A stretch of DNA of 47,207 nucleotides from Terriglobia bacterium (GTDB taxonomy: Bacteria; Acidobacteriota; Terriglobia; Acidiferrales; UBA7541): NCBI GenBank assembly GCA_020072805.1, contig JAIQGC010000046.1, positions 1-47,207 on the forward strand, read 5' to 3'. A program made the translations under genes and the position numbers. How positions within the stretch are numbered: the stretch's first letter is position 1; each line of letters opens with the position of its first letter. Positions 1 through 9,028 of this stretch are shown here, piece by piece. Under the pieces are notes generated by a model. The model did not search any database and had not been told where the DNA came from. It was given only the letters and a program-made list of their open reading frames with translations.

Positions 1-311
1 AGATGCTCCGGCCCCAGCACGCCGGCCTTGGCCGCGGCCACGTAGGCGTTGTCCGGAATGGGGTCCCAGCCGCCGAAGACGAGATTGGAAATTTTTTCAA
101 GAGGAACGAAATCGCGTACCAGCGGCGTGCGATTGTCCGTGCGCTTGCCCAGACGGATCGTGCCCATCTGCGTCACCGAACCGATCGGCTGCGCCTTGCC
201 CCGGCGAATCAGTTCGACTCCGGCCATGAACGTAGTTCCCACGGCGCCCATGCCGACGAGCAGAATTCCCAATCTTCCTTTGGGCGGAGCGATCTTTCCA
301 GGCTTATCCAT
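1..311 (-). CDS. ino1: myo-inositol-1-phosphate synthase, N-terminal part (runs off left edge)
   Basis: Inositol-3-phosphate synthase converts glucose 6-phosphate to 1L-myo-inositol 1-phosphate with NAD as internal redox cofactor. Only about the first 103 codons are in the window. They show the dinucleotide-binding Rossmann start (GILLVGMGAVGTTFMAG), followed by the family-typical stretches GSVTQMGTIRLGKR and LVFGGWDPIPDNAY. I chose the ATG at 311 because AGAGG lies six nucleotides upstream; the ATG at 317 would abut that motif. The gene is divergent from the BNR/VPS10-like gene across about 245 bp. The family assignment rests on recognised N-terminal motifs; the catalytic C-terminal part cannot be checked here. 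Confidence 0.88.
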   Translation of the reverse strand, partial: MDKPGKIAPPKGRLGILLVGMGAVGTTFMAGVELIRRGKAQPIGSVTQMGTIRLGKRTDNRTPLVRDFVPLEKISNLVFGGWDPIPDNAYVAAAKAGVLGPEH

Positions 312-557
312 GTGCATCCTCTGGGTACGGGAGATAAAAGCAAGAGCAGGCGCAAACAAGCCAGCGGCTGTTCCCTGAACAGAAATGTAATGATGAGCGA
401 ACCGCGCAAGATTTGCAAATAAAAGAGAGACGGAGAGTGCATCCGACGGGTTCCTCCGGGGTAGCGCCTGCTTCGGATGTGCTCCGCCATTGACCTGTTC
501 CCGCCTCGCCTGTATCATCCGCGTGGTTTGCTTCCGATAATCGTCAAGGGGTTCAAC

Positions 558-1652
558 ATGCCAAAACTCTCGAGAATCATGAACCGCAACAGTGCCGTAA
601 TGCTCGCGCTGGCGTTCCTGCTGGCCGCTTCCGCCCTGCTGCACGCGCAGCAGCCGCCCAGCACTCCGGATACGTTTGGGCAGCTCAAGTATCGCTACAT
701 CGGCCCGGAAGGAAACCGCGCCACGTCGGTCGCCGGAGTGCCGGGGAACCCCAATATCTGGTATGTAGGCGCAGCCTCCGGCGGCATTTTCAAGAGCACG
801 GACGGCGGAATCCACTGGGATCCGATTTTTGACTCGGAGCCGGTGGCCTCCATCGGTTCGCTGGCGGTGGCCGCGAGCGATCCGAATATCGTGTGGGCGG
901 GCACCGGCGAATCCTTCATCCGCAGCCATATCTCCGTGGGGCAGGGAATCTACAAATCCACGGACGCGGGTAAAACCTGGTCGTTGATGGGTCTGGAGAA
1001 GGCCGGCCGCATCGGCCGCGTCGAAATCGACCCGCGCAATCCCGACGTCGTGCTGGCCTGCGCGCTGGGCCACGCCTACGGGCCGCAGCCCGAACGCGGA
1101 ATTTTTCGCACCACCGATGGAGGAACGACCTGGACCGACGACTATGTGCAGGGTGGAGTTCAAACGATCTGGCCTGGGAGATCCCGGTGGGCCGCACCAG
1201 CGGCGGGCCGGGCAGCGGCCTGTTCAAATCCACCGACGGCGGCGCCACCTGGAAGCGCCTCGAGGGTCATGGCCTGCCGCAGTCTCCGGTGGGCAGAATT
1301 GCCGTGCGCGTGGCTAAAAAGGATTCCAACCGCGTCTACGCGGAAATCGAAACCGGCGACGGCGTTCCCCAGCCCAACAGCCCCGGGCAGCTCGGCCAAC
1401 TCTGGCGTTCCGACGACGGCGGCGATAACTGGCAGATGGTCAATTCCGACCGCCAGCTCCGCGGGCGCACGCACTATTACACCCGTACCGAAATTGCGCC
1501 GGACAACGAGAACGAAGTGTTTTTCTTCTCCGCGGCATTTTCGCGCACGCTCGATGGCGGCCGCACGCTCACCAAGATGCCCTCCGATCCCGGCGGCGAC
1601 AATCACGAGATGTGGATTGACCCCACCAACGGCGACCGCATGGCCGTCGTAA
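558..1652 (+). pseudogene. BNR/VPS10-like beta-propeller protein, 5' fragment before a frame break
   Basis: This is the N-terminal part of a large exported protein of the sortilin/VPS10-like 'glycosyl hydrolase' type often seen in Acidobacteriota. The ATG at 558 follows AAGGGG by six nucleotides and begins a signal peptide (hydrophobic AVMLALAFLLAASALLHA). BNR/Asp-box repeats follow (STDGGIHW, STDAGKTW, TTDGGTTW). About 200 codons look family-like, to near position 1160. After that the frame runs through unrelated, Ala/Arg-rich sequence to a stop at 1652, while homology resumes in another frame (see 1187-3832). Roughly 20-25 residues expected between the blades seem to be missing at the break. 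It could be a real lesion or a sequence error. Confidence 0.75.
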
Positions 1653-3832
1653 ACGATGGCGGCGTCAATATCTCCGTCAATCGCGGCAACTCCTGGAACC
1701 ATATCAGCCTGCCCATCGCCCAGATGTATCACGTCACCGTGGACGACCAGATCCCCTACTTCGTTTACGGCAATCGCCAGGACGGTCCGTCGTGGCGCGG
1801 CCCCAGCAACAGCCTGCAATTCGGCGGCTACTCCGGCAACAGCATCCCGCGCGGCGCGTGGCACCCGGTGGCCGGAGGCGAAAGCGGTTTCGCCGTCCCC
1901 GATCCCGTGGACAACAACATCATCTGGTCCACCGGCACCGGATCGGGCAGCATCGGAGGCACGGTCACCCGCTTCGACGAACGCACCCACCAGGACCGCG
2001 AAGTCGAGGTGTGGCCCGATTATGTGGCCGGTGCGCCCGCCGCCGAAGTGAAGTACCGCTTCAACTGGGAATTCCCCATCGCCATTTCTCCCCACGACCA
2101 CAACAAGGTCTACGTGGGCAGCCAGTTTGTGCACGTCAGCACTGACGGCGGCAATAGCTGGCAGGTCATCAGTCCCGACCTGACCCGCAACGACAAATCC
2201 CGCCAGCAGATTTCCGGCGGACTCACTCCCGATAATATCGGCGTGGAATACGCCGGCGTGATTTTCGCGCTGACCGAGTCGTCCAAAGAGGCCGGCCTGC
2301 TCTGGGCGGGCACCAACGACGGCCAGGTGCAGGTGACGCGTGACAGCCGCAAGACCTGGACCAACGTCACCAAGAATCTTCCCGGCTTCCCCGAGTGGGG
2401 CACGGTGAGCAATATCGAGGCCTCCCGCTTCGACGCGGGCACGGCCTACCTGACCGTGGACGGACATCAGGTCAATTTCCGTGACCCCTTTGTTTACAAG
2501 ACCGCGGACTACGGAAAATCCTGGACGCTGATCACCAACGGCATTCCCCACAACATGCTCAGCTACGCCCACTGCGTCCGCGAAGACCCCGTGCGCAAGG
2601 GACTCCTCTATCTCGGCACCGAAGGCGGCCTCTACGTCTCCTTTGACGACGGGAAAAACTGGCGCCCGCTGCAGTCCGGCCTGCCGCACGCGCCGGTTTA
2701 CTGGCTGACCGTTCAAGAACGCTTCCATGATCTGGCGGTGGCCACCTACGGCCGCGGCTTCTGGATTCTGGACGACATCACCCCCCTCGAGCAGTTCACG
2801 CCCGAGATCGGCGCGGCCAAGGCGCACCTGTTTGCCCTGCGCGATGCCTATCGCTTCAAGGAAGTGGCCCAGCCGGCTGCCGTCGATTACGACCCCACGA
2901 CGGGAAAGAATCCGCCCTACGGCGCGTCCATCAATTTCCATCTCAAGTCCAGCCTGGGAGAGAAGGAAGTGGCCAAGCTGACCATCGCGGACGCAGCCGG
3001 AAAGAATGTCCGCGAGATCGAATGCCGCTCGCCCAAACCAGGCGCCGGCAAGCCCAAAGAGCCTGTCGTGGATGAGGAATACATGGAAGTTGAGCCGCCG
3101 CCCTGCGAAGTCAAGGAGGGCATCAACCGCGTCTGGTGGGACTTGCGCTCCGAACGCAGCTCGCAAATTCGCCTGCGCACTACGCCCCTTTTCGCCCCGG
3201 ATGTTCCTTTTGGCCCGGAGGGATGGCGCAAGCCTCCGGCCCTGACGCGTCTGTCGGTCCTTGTCCCGCCGGGAACCTACACGGTCACGCTCGCCGTGGG
3301 AGGAGAAAAATTCACGCAGAAGCTGGCCGTGCTGAAAGATCCACATTCGGCCGGTTCGGAAAATGACATTCAGGCGCAGACGCGCCTGCAGACCGCGCTC
3401 TATGGCGAGATGAACGACCTGGCGGCCACCGTGAATCAGATTGAGGCCCTGCGCGCTCAGCTCGTGGCCCTGGGCAAGGACTTGGGCGACGGCGAATCCG
3501 CAAATCCCCTTCGCAAAGCCGCCGCCGACCTCGGCGAAAAACTCGCCTCCATCGAGGGAACCCTGCTGCAACTCAAGCTCACCGGCCGCGGCCAGGACGA
3601 CTGCCGCTGGTCGCCCATGCTGCTGCAGAAGGTCTACTACCTCTTCAGCCAGCTCGATGCCAGCGCGGATTTTCCGCCCACGACGCAGCAGACGGCCGTG
3701 CAGGAAGAATTGAAGCAGTGGGGTGCCAAAGCGGCGCAGGACTTCCAGCAGTTTGTAGGGAAAGACCTGGCGGCGTTCAACGCCATGCTCCGCGAACACA
3801 ACATCGGCAACATTTATCTCAAGACGCCCTGA
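1187..3832 (+). pseudogene. BNR/VPS10-like beta-propeller protein, 3' fragment (major part)
   Basis: This is the continuation of the preceding gene in a different frame, with about 881 codons open to the stop at 3832. It carries repeated Asp-box blades (STDGGATW, SDDGGDNW, STDGGNSW, SFDDGKNW) and the family-typical GRTSGGPGSGLFKSTDGG near its start. The C-terminal region after the propeller contains an Ig-like stretch (VLVPPGTYTVTLAVGG) and a helical tail. The frame stays open upstream of the nominal GTG at 1187 (WEIPVGRTSGG), so homology begins before that codon and 1187 is not a convincing real start. Joined to the 5' fragment it would make an exported protein of about 1,080 residues. Substrate is unknown; the fold is confident, the glycosidase label is not. 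Confidence 0.75.
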
Positions 3833-3861
3833 GGCCGGAGGCACTCTTGCATCTACTCTTC

Positions 3862-3889
3862 GTAGGGGCACGGCATGCCGTGCCCCTAC
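3862..3889. repeat. 28-bp perfect palindrome (dispersed intergenic repeat, copy 1)
   Basis: A 28-bp sequence identical to its own reverse complement, with core GGGCACGGCATGCCGTGCCC, lies between the BNR-protein stop and the Nudix gene. The same 20-bp core and its right flank recur at 14527-14550. Perfect self-complementarity and recurrence in intergenic DNA suggest a REP-type dispersed element. Confidence 0.8.
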
Positions 3890-3984
3890 CCGGTCAGAAC
3901 CATGCCCCGGACAGCAGCGCGATTTCTGGTTCAGCCACAATCGTCACACTATGATTTTATCTCCCGCGGAAAAAATCCCCCGGC

Positions 3985-4013
3985 TTCTGTAGCCGCCCTC
4001 TTCAGAGGGCGGG
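3985..4013 (-). repeat. 29-bp dispersed hairpin repeat, copy A (inverted relative to 29091)
   Basis: The stem CCGCCCTCT / AGAGGGCGG with a 2-nt loop, plus flank, recurs as an exact reverse complement at 29091-29119, 25 kb away. Similarity extends a few bases beyond (GGAAA next to the GCCCGCC side). Both copies are intergenic, pointing to a dispersed palindromic family. Confidence 0.85.
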
Positions 4014-4063
4014 CCTTTCCATCCCGGCCGCGCAGACTTGCCCTTCCTCGTGAGAAATGCACA

Positions 4064-4492
4064 TCAGGGCAGTTCGCCGGCGGCCAGAATCTCCCCCGGC
4101 TTGATCCGCCCGGTGGCCAGATTGGCAATCAACCCCGAGTTCGCCGCCAAAAAATCGTAACCCGCCAGCTCCCGCGGCAGCGCCCAGACAATCTGTTCGA
4201 ACGCGCGCGCCTCGATCCCGCCTTCCTCGATGGCAGCGGCGAAGAAAATAATTTCCAGCGGCTCGGGCAGCGTGGAGTAAGTGTGCTTCACGCGGCAGAT
4301 TTCCCGGCACCGGCGCAGCGTCGCCCCCAGCTCCTCCCGCAACTCCCGCGCCAGCGCCGCCTCCGGCTCCTCCCCCTCGCGCACCTTCCCGCCCGGAAAC
4401 TCCCACTTCAGCGCCGAGCTGTCCGTCTTGCGCCGCTGCCCGATCAGCAGCCGCCGGTCCTCGCGCTCGATCACCGCGGCAACCACCAGCAT
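4064..4492 (-). CDS. Nudix (MutT-type) nucleoside triphosphate pyrophosphohydrolase
   Basis: A 142-residue MutT-like protein predicted to hydrolyse oxidised or other (d)NTPs to monophosphates. The Nudix box is clear: GGKVREGEEPEAALARELREELG (GX5EX7REUXEEXGU), residues about 28-50, preceded by LLIGQRRKTDSSALKWEFP. The start at 4492 is fixed by overlap with the upstream gene: the TGA of the BtuF-like gene and this ATG share one base (TGATG), so translation is probably coupled. The reading frame stays open upstream of 4492, but that extension lies over the BtuF-like gene. Exact substrate is not readable from sequence. Confidence 0.88.
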   Translation of the reverse strand: MLVVAAVIEREDRRLLIGQRRKTDSSALKWEFPGGKVREGEEPEAALARELREELGATLRRCREICRVKHTYSTLPEPLEIIFFAAAIEEGGIEARAFEQIVWALPRELAGYDFLAANSGLIANLATGRIKPGEILAAGELP

Positions 4493-5283
4493 CAGCCGCG
4501 TCCCTTCCGCTCGGGCGCGCCGTGGAGAATTCGAAAGAGCTGCCGCGCGCCTTCCAGCAGCGGAGGCCCGGGCGTATTCAGCAATTCGTCGGAAATCACA
4601 TGCACGCGCCTGTCGCGAATCGCCGGAACATTTTTCCATTCGGCGACGGCATAGGCCGTTTCCGGCTTGGCTTTTTCTCCCGTGGCCGCCCACGCCAGCA
4701 CCATCACCTCCGGCTGCGCCGCGGCCACCTGCTCGTCCGATACCCGCTGGCCCGCCGGGACGACCATTTCCCCTCCCGCAATCTTCACCAGTTCCGCCAC
4801 CCAGTGCGGGGAACTGATGCGTGGATTGGACCAGGACTCGCAATACACGCGCTGACGCCGCTTGTCGCGCGCGGATTTCTTCGCCAGTGCCGCAAATCCC
4901 CGCTCCATCTTCCCGGCGATTTTCTCCGCCGGCGCGACCCGGTCCACGATCCGCCCCAGCAGGCGAATGTCCGCAAAAATCTCCGCCAGCGAACGCGGAT
5001 TCATGGCCAGAAACGTGATCGGGTTTTCCAGCAGCTTGCCCACTGTTTCGGTCTTGTAGGGCATCGAGCCGACCACCAGTGTCGGCGCAAGAGCCATGAT
5101 TTCCGCCGGGTCACCTGTCCAGCAGTCGCCCACTTCCGGCAGCCCGCCCACCGGCGCGACTTCCTTGCACCACCGCGTCACCCCCACCAGCGATTTCCGC
5201 GCCCCGATGGCCCACAAGATCGAAGTCACGCTGGGCGCCAGCGAGACAATCCGCAAACTTCCCTTCGGTTTTGTTTTTGTCAT
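4492..5283 (-). CDS. BtuF-like cobalamin/siderophore-binding domain protein
   Basis: A 263-residue protein of the periplasmic-binding-protein-like class seen in BtuF/FhuD (helical backbone, two alpha/beta lobes). Family features are RIVSLAPSVTSILWAIGA at the start, LVGVTRWC, and the mid-region PTLVVGS. There is no convincing signal peptide, so it may be cytoplasmic, as in many orphan 'cobalamin-binding' proteins; no BtuC/D genes are adjacent. The start at 5283 is favoured because a promoter-like pair ends 11 nt upstream. An earlier in-frame ATG at 5370 would lie upstream of that promoter. It is co-transcribed with the Nudix gene by a one-base overlap. Ligand is uncertain. Confidence 0.75.
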   Translation of the reverse strand: MTKTKPKGSLRIVSLAPSVTSILWAIGARKSLVGVTRWCKEVAPVGGLPEVGDCWTGDPAEIMALAPTLVVGSMPYKTETVGKLLENPITFLAMNPRSLAEIFADIRLLGRIVDRVAPAEKIAGKMERGFAALAKKSARDKRRQRVYCESWSNPRISSPHWVAELVKIAGGEMVVPAGQRVSDEQVAAAQPEVMVLAWAATGEKAKPETAYAVAEWKNVPAIRDRRVHVISDELLNTPGPPLLEGARQLFRILHGAPERKGRG

Positions 5284-5294
5284 GGCTGCGAACC

Positions 5295-5323
5295 ATTTTA
5301 GAATGTCTAGAGTAACGCCGCAA
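5295..5323 (-). promoter_or_regulatory. promoter of the BtuF-like/Nudix pair
   Basis: On the minus strand, TTGCGG (5323-5318), a 17-bp spacer, and TAAAAT (5300-5295). The -10 box ends 11 nt before the ATG at 5283, implying a nearly leaderless mRNA; no Shine-Dalgarno sequence is visible before the ATG. Confidence 0.5.
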
Positions 5324-5437
5324 TCTTCTGGAATCGCATTTCGGCTGCACGCCGCATCTTCCAGTGGCACTGTTCCAGATTGTTTCTGGCCGTTCTAATT
5401 CGCACCCTCATCCTTAGGATGAATCGAAAGGTTTTCT

Positions 5438-6865
5438 GTGAATCGCTGGCTCGCACTCTGTCTGTTCTCCGCACTCGCGGGAGGGGTATCCGCGCACGCG
5501 GCCCAGTCGCAGCAGTTCGGCTCCGCCGTGCAGTCCCAGGACGCGCCGCCCGCCGCAAATGCGCCGGATGCCGCGCCGGACGCCGATTCACCGGCAACCA
5601 TTTTTCCTCACTCCGATTCCAGCCGCTGGTGGGTCTCCGGCCAGGTCAATCTCATCTCCCAGTGGCATCCGGCGTTTTCCGCACCGTATTCGGGGACAAA
5701 CAGCCTCTCGCCGCAAGCTCAGGACGCCACCTCCCGCGTGCTGACTCTCTTCACCGGAATCCAGCTCAGCCGCACCACCGAATTGCTTTGCGACGTGCAA
5801 GAAACCGGCGGGCACGGTCTCGGCGAAGCCCTGGGCCTGGCAGGCTTCACCAATCTGGACGTGGTGCGCAATCCCACGCTCAGCAAAGCTCCCTATGTGG
5901 CCCGGCTCATATGGCATCAGATCATCGCCCTGAGCCAGGAAAAAGTTTCCGGGGAACGCACGCCACTGTCGCTTTTTCACGAACTGCCCGCGCGGCGCCT
6001 GGAACTGCGCTTCGGCAAATTCGGTTTGGCCGATTTTTTTGACCTGAACACCTACGGCACCGACAGCAACTTCCAGTTCATGAATTGGACCATGGACAAC
6101 AACGGCGCCTACGATTACGCCGCCGACACCCGCGGTTATACCTTCGCCGCAATGGTCGAAATCCACGACCGCCGCTGGGTGGCCCGCTTTGCCGAAGCCT
6201 TGATGCCCAAGGTGGCCAATGGCATTCGACTGGACGCGGACCTCGGCCGCGCGCGCTCGGAAAACGCGGAATTCGAATGGCACGCCTCCGCGCTCCCGCA
6301 TCGCCAGGGAGTCGTCCGCCTGCTCGGCTATGTGAACCACGCCAACATGGGCAGCTACCGCGAGGCCGTGGACAACTTCCTCGCCGGACGCAAGCCCCTG
6401 CCGGACATCACCGCGCATCCCCTGCGCACCACCGTCAAATACGGCTTCGGCGTCAATTTCGAACAGTCCCTGAACGAATGGATCGGCGTCTTCGGCCGTT
6501 GGGGATGGAGCGAAGGCCGCCACGAATCCTACGCCTACACCGAAGTGGATCAGACGATTCTGGTTGGCGTCGGCGCAAACGGCCGGCGCTGGCGGCGAAA
6601 ACTGGACCGCGCCGGAATCGCTATGGCCTCCAATGGAATTTCGCGCGACCACCAGGAATACCTGGCCCTGGGCGGCAGCGGCTTTCTCCTGGGCGATGGC
6701 GGCTTGATCTACGCCCGCGAGCAGATCGCCGAGCTTTACTACACCGGGCATCTCTGGCGCGGCGTCTTCGCCTCCGGCGGATTGCAGCACGTCAACAACC
6801 CCGGCTATAACCGCGACCGCGGCCCGGTCCTCGTTCCCGCTCTGCGCCTCCACCTGGAATTTTAG
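5438..6865 (+). CDS. OprB-family-like carbohydrate porin
   Basis: A 475-residue outer-membrane protein. The start is GTG with AAAGG six nucleotides upstream. It has a signal peptide (NRWLALCLFSALAGGVSAHA), a low-complexity Ala/Pro/Asp linker, and alternating amphipathic strands with many aromatic residues. It ends in LRLHLEF, where the terminal Phe is the usual beta-signal for BAM insertion. The block from YAADTRGYTFAAMVEIHDRRW through ALMPKVANGI is of the kind found in OprB-like carbohydrate porins. It is monocistronic. Outer-membrane barrel: confident; sugar specificity: unknown. Confidence 0.72.
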   Translation: MNRWLALCLFSALAGGVSAHAAQSQQFGSAVQSQDAPPAANAPDAAPDADSPATIFPHSDSSRWWVSGQVNLISQWHPAFSAPYSGTNSLSPQAQDATSRVLTLFTGIQLSRTTELLCDVQETGGHGLGEALGLAGFTNLDVVRNPTLSKAPYVARLIWHQIIALSQEKVSGERTPLSLFHELPARRLELRFGKFGLADFFDLNTYGTDSNFQFMNWTMDNNGAYDYAADTRGYTFAAMVEIHDRRWVARFAEALMPKVANGIRLDADLGRARSENAEFEWHASALPHRQGVVRLLGYVNHANMGSYREAVDNFLAGRKPLPDITAHPLRTTVKYGFGVNFEQSLNEWIGVFGRWGWSEGRHESYAYTEVDQTILVGVGANGRRWRRKLDRAGIAMASNGISRDHQEYLALGGSGFLLGDGGLIYAREQIAELYYTGHLWRGVFASGGLQHVNNPGYNRDRGPVLVPALRLHLEF

Positions 6866-6961
6866 CCGTGCACGATTGTTGCTTCCGGGCGTTGACTCCG
6901 CGCCGTCGCTGTGTTCGACTTTGTTGTCGTCGTGGCCATCGCCAACCGGAGGTTTTTTCTT

Positions 6962-8005
6962 ATGCGTATCCGTATGCTACTCGTGGCTCTTTCCCTGATG
7001 ATTGTTACCATGTCCGGTTTGGCCGCTGCACAGCAGGCCCCGCCCGCTGCGCCGAAGACGATCCACTTTGAAGGCACTCTCGAAAATGTGAAGTACGTCT
7101 ACGGAGTCGCGCCGGCGGTGGCCCGCGTGCGTCCCGGCGACACCATCGACGCAACCACTCTCGACGCCTTCGGCAACGCCATCCAGAAGCCCGGCGACAC
7201 TCTCGCTCTGGTCAAGGGCGATAATCCGCTCACCGGGCCCTTCTTCATCGAAGGCGCTGAACCCGGCGATACGCTGGTCGTCCACATCCAGGACGTGCAG
7301 CTCACCAGCCGGCAGGGAATCGGCGCCACCGTTCCTCTCTTTGGCGCGCTCAATGCCACCAGCTACACCGCCATGCTCCATCCCCCGCTGCCCGAACGCG
7401 TCTGGTTCTATCCGCTCGACCCGGTTTCGAATACCGCCACGTTCCAGGCCCTCGATTCGAAATTCACCACCAAGATTCCCCTGCATCCCTTCCTAGGCTG
7501 CATCGGCGTGGCCCCCGCCGGCGGCGAAGCCCGCAGCTCCATCGTCCCCGCCGAATTCGGCGGCAATATGGACGCTCCGGAAGCTTCCGCCGGAAACACG
7601 CTCTATCTGCCGGTAAACGTTTCCGGCGCATTGCTGTATATGGGCGACGGCCATGCGGCCATGGGGGACGGCGAAATTGCCGGAACGGCCATAGAAGTAC
7701 CCCTGCGCGTGAAGCTGCAGGTGGAAGTGCGCAAGGGCAAGAGCATCACCTGGCCCCGTTTCGAAAACGACCGTGAAATCATGACCACCGGAATCTACCG
7801 CCCGCTGGACGATGCCGTGCGCATCGCCTTCACCGAACTGGTCGCCTGGATCCGCGCCGACTACGGACTCTCCGACCAGGACGCCTACGAGCTGCTTTCG
7901 AAAGCCGCCAAAGTCCGCCTCGCCGAAATGGTCGACCCCAACTATGTTATCGTCGCCTCCATCGAGAAAAAATACCTTCCCGCGAAGAAATCCACCGCGC
8001 CCTGA
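6962..8005 (+). CDS. exported acetamidase/formamidase family protein
   Basis: A 347-residue FmdA/AmdA-type amidohydrolase fold. The ATG at 6962 follows GGAGG by nine nucleotides and starts a signal peptide (LLVALSLMIVTMSGLAAA). Family motifs: GPFFIEGAEPGDTLVVHI, HPFLGCIGVAPAGGE, and GGNMDA followed by NTLYLPVNVSGALLYMGDGHA with AMGDGEI, which carry the expected Asp/His/Glu residues. Classical members release ammonia from formamide or acetamide in the cytoplasm; this one appears secreted, so the natural substrate may be an extracellular amide. No amide transporter or regulator is adjacent. Confidence 0.85.
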   Translation: MRIRMLLVALSLMIVTMSGLAAAQQAPPAAPKTIHFEGTLENVKYVYGVAPAVARVRPGDTIDATTLDAFGNAIQKPGDTLALVKGDNPLTGPFFIEGAEPGDTLVVHIQDVQLTSRQGIGATVPLFGALNATSYTAMLHPPLPERVWFYPLDPVSNTATFQALDSKFTTKIPLHPFLGCIGVAPAGGEARSSIVPAEFGGNMDAPEASAGNTLYLPVNVSGALLYMGDGHAAMGDGEIAGTAIEVPLRVKLQVEVRKGKSITWPRFENDREIMTTGIYRPLDDAVRIAFTELVAWIRADYGLSDQDAYELLSKAAKVRLAEMVDPNYVIVASIEKKYLPAKKSTAP

Positions 8006-8029
8006 AAATAGTGATCAGCGAACGGCACA

Positions 8030-8058
8030 TTGCAGTTTTTCGAAAGCGTTGCCATACT
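8030..8058 (+). promoter_or_regulatory. promoter of the IscU-like gene
   Basis: TTGCAG (8030-8035), a 17-bp spacer ending in TGC (extended -10), and CATACT (8053-8058). The -10 ends seven nucleotides before the ATG at 8066, so the transcript would be essentially leaderless. No Shine-Dalgarno sequence is seen. Confidence 0.5.
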
Positions 8059-8065
8059 TTGCGCG

Positions 8066-8422
8066 ATGCATAGCCACGCCGTTCTCGACCATTTCAAGAA
8101 TCCGCGCAACGCCGGAGAATTGTCCGGCGCGACCGCCGCGGTGGAAGCGAGCAATCCCGTCTGCGGCGACGTGCTGCGACTGGCCGCGCGCGTCGAAGCG
8201 GGGCGCTTCGCGGAAGTGCGCTTCCTCTGCCGCGGCTGCACCGCGGCGATTGCTTGCGGCTCGCTGCTGACCGAGCGCATCAGCGGGCGCGCGGTGAGCG
8301 AATGCCGGAGCATCACCGCGGAGGAGATTTCCGCGGCGTTGGGCAGCTTGCCCGAGGCCACGCAACATGCCGCGCAACTGGCCGCCGGCGCGCTGGCGGC
8401 GCTGCTGGCGGAAATCAAGTAA
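8066..8422 (+). CDS. IscU/NifU-N-like Fe-S cluster scaffold, third ligand Cys replaced
   Basis: A 118-residue protein with the IscU fold signature: HFKNPRNAGEL at the start, NPVCGD (Cys33, Asp35), RGCTAAIACGSL (Cys58) and LPEATQHAAQLAAGAL near the end. The place corresponding to the third cluster-ligand Cys (HCS in Escherichia coli IscU) is His101-Ala102, so that Cys is absent, and the Lys three residues earlier is Thr. Extra cysteines occur at 55, 64 and 80. It may be a SUF-type or carrier variant rather than a classical scaffold. It converges on the mocA-like gene with a 9-bp gap; no other isc or suf gene is nearby. Confidence 0.8.
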   Translation: MHSHAVLDHFKNPRNAGELSGATAAVEASNPVCGDVLRLAARVEAGRFAEVRFLCRGCTAAIACGSLLTERISGRAVSECRSITAEEISAALGSLPEATQHAAQLAAGALAALLAEIK

Positions 8423-8431
8423 GGCAAAAAA

Positions 8432-9013
8432 TTATCCGCGGAGCTTTTCGAAAGCCTGGGGATCGTTCAGATTCAGAATTACGCCTTCCTCGATGGTGGG
8501 AACTTCCAGTATTTCATTCTTGTGCGCCCAGACGACCGCGCGCGCGCCCAGATCCAACGGCGCGTCGAGAAGCTCGGGATAGAGCGCGGCGGAAAAAATC
8601 AGCGGATGGCCGCGGCGGCCGTTGTATACGGGCAAGGCGATCGCGGGCCTCTCGGAATAAAACGCGGCAATCAGTTTCGAAATCAGATCGGCGCTTACGA
8701 GAGGATGATCCACGGGGCAGAGCAGCATCCCGTCGGTTTTGCCGATGGGCAGGCTGAGCAGAGCGGCGTGGATGGAGGAGAGTTGGCCCTTTTCCCACTC
8801 GGGATTGATGACGATTTCTTCGGGATCGAGATGGATGCTGCGGGTGATGATTTCGGCGTGGGCGCCGAGGACGACGCGGCGGTATCCGATTTTAGGATGA
8901 GCGGTGACATCGAGAAGGTGCTGGAGAAAGGGGCGGCCCTGCCAGGGCAGGAGGGCTTTGGGCGAGCCCATGCGGCGGGATTCACCACCGGAAAGAATGA
9001 CGGCCGCTAGCAT
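8432..9013 (-). CDS. mocA: MocA-like molybdenum cofactor nucleotidyltransferase
   Basis: A 193-residue NTP-transferase (GT-A like). It has the N-terminal nucleotide-binding signature LSGGESRRMGSPKALLPW, the metal-binding LLCPVDHPLVS, and GRRGHPLIFS. MocA/MobA family members attach CMP or GMP to molybdopterin; pairing with XdhC favours the CTP-using MocA type that feeds xanthine-dehydrogenase-family enzymes. It lies 15 nt downstream of xdhC on the same strand. No molybdenum hydroxylase subunits are in the window, so the client enzyme is elsewhere. Confidence 0.85.
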   Translation of the reverse strand: MLAAVILSGGESRRMGSPKALLPWQGRPFLQHLLDVTAHPKIGYRRVVLGAHAEIITRSIHLDPEEIVINPEWEKGQLSSIHAALLSLPIGKTDGMLLCPVDHPLVSADLISKLIAAFYSERPAIALPVYNGRRGHPLIFSAALYPELLDAPLDLGARAVVWAHKNEILEVPTIEEGVILNLNDPQAFEKLRG

Positions 9014-9028
9014 GGTGAAAAAAACCTC

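Noticed and set aside
1160-3940. 926-codon open frame on the minus strand
   Set aside because: It lies opposite the BNR/VPS10-like gene, has low-complexity composition typical of GC-rich antisense frames, and shows no domain or start signal.
5284-5437. cobalamin riboswitch upstream of the BtuF-like gene
   Set aside because: No B12-box-like sequence is seen and the predicted leader is only a few nucleotides long.
5588-6853. 421-codon minus-strand open frame opposite the porin gene
   Set aside because: It is an antisense shadow; the plus-strand frame has signal peptide, barrel pattern and Shine-Dalgarno sequence.
8400-8500. replication origin at the G/C-balance switch
   Set aside because: The converging iscU-like and mocA-like genes leave 9 bp; there is no dnaA, dnaN or parAB, no DnaA-box cluster and no AT-rich unwinding region.
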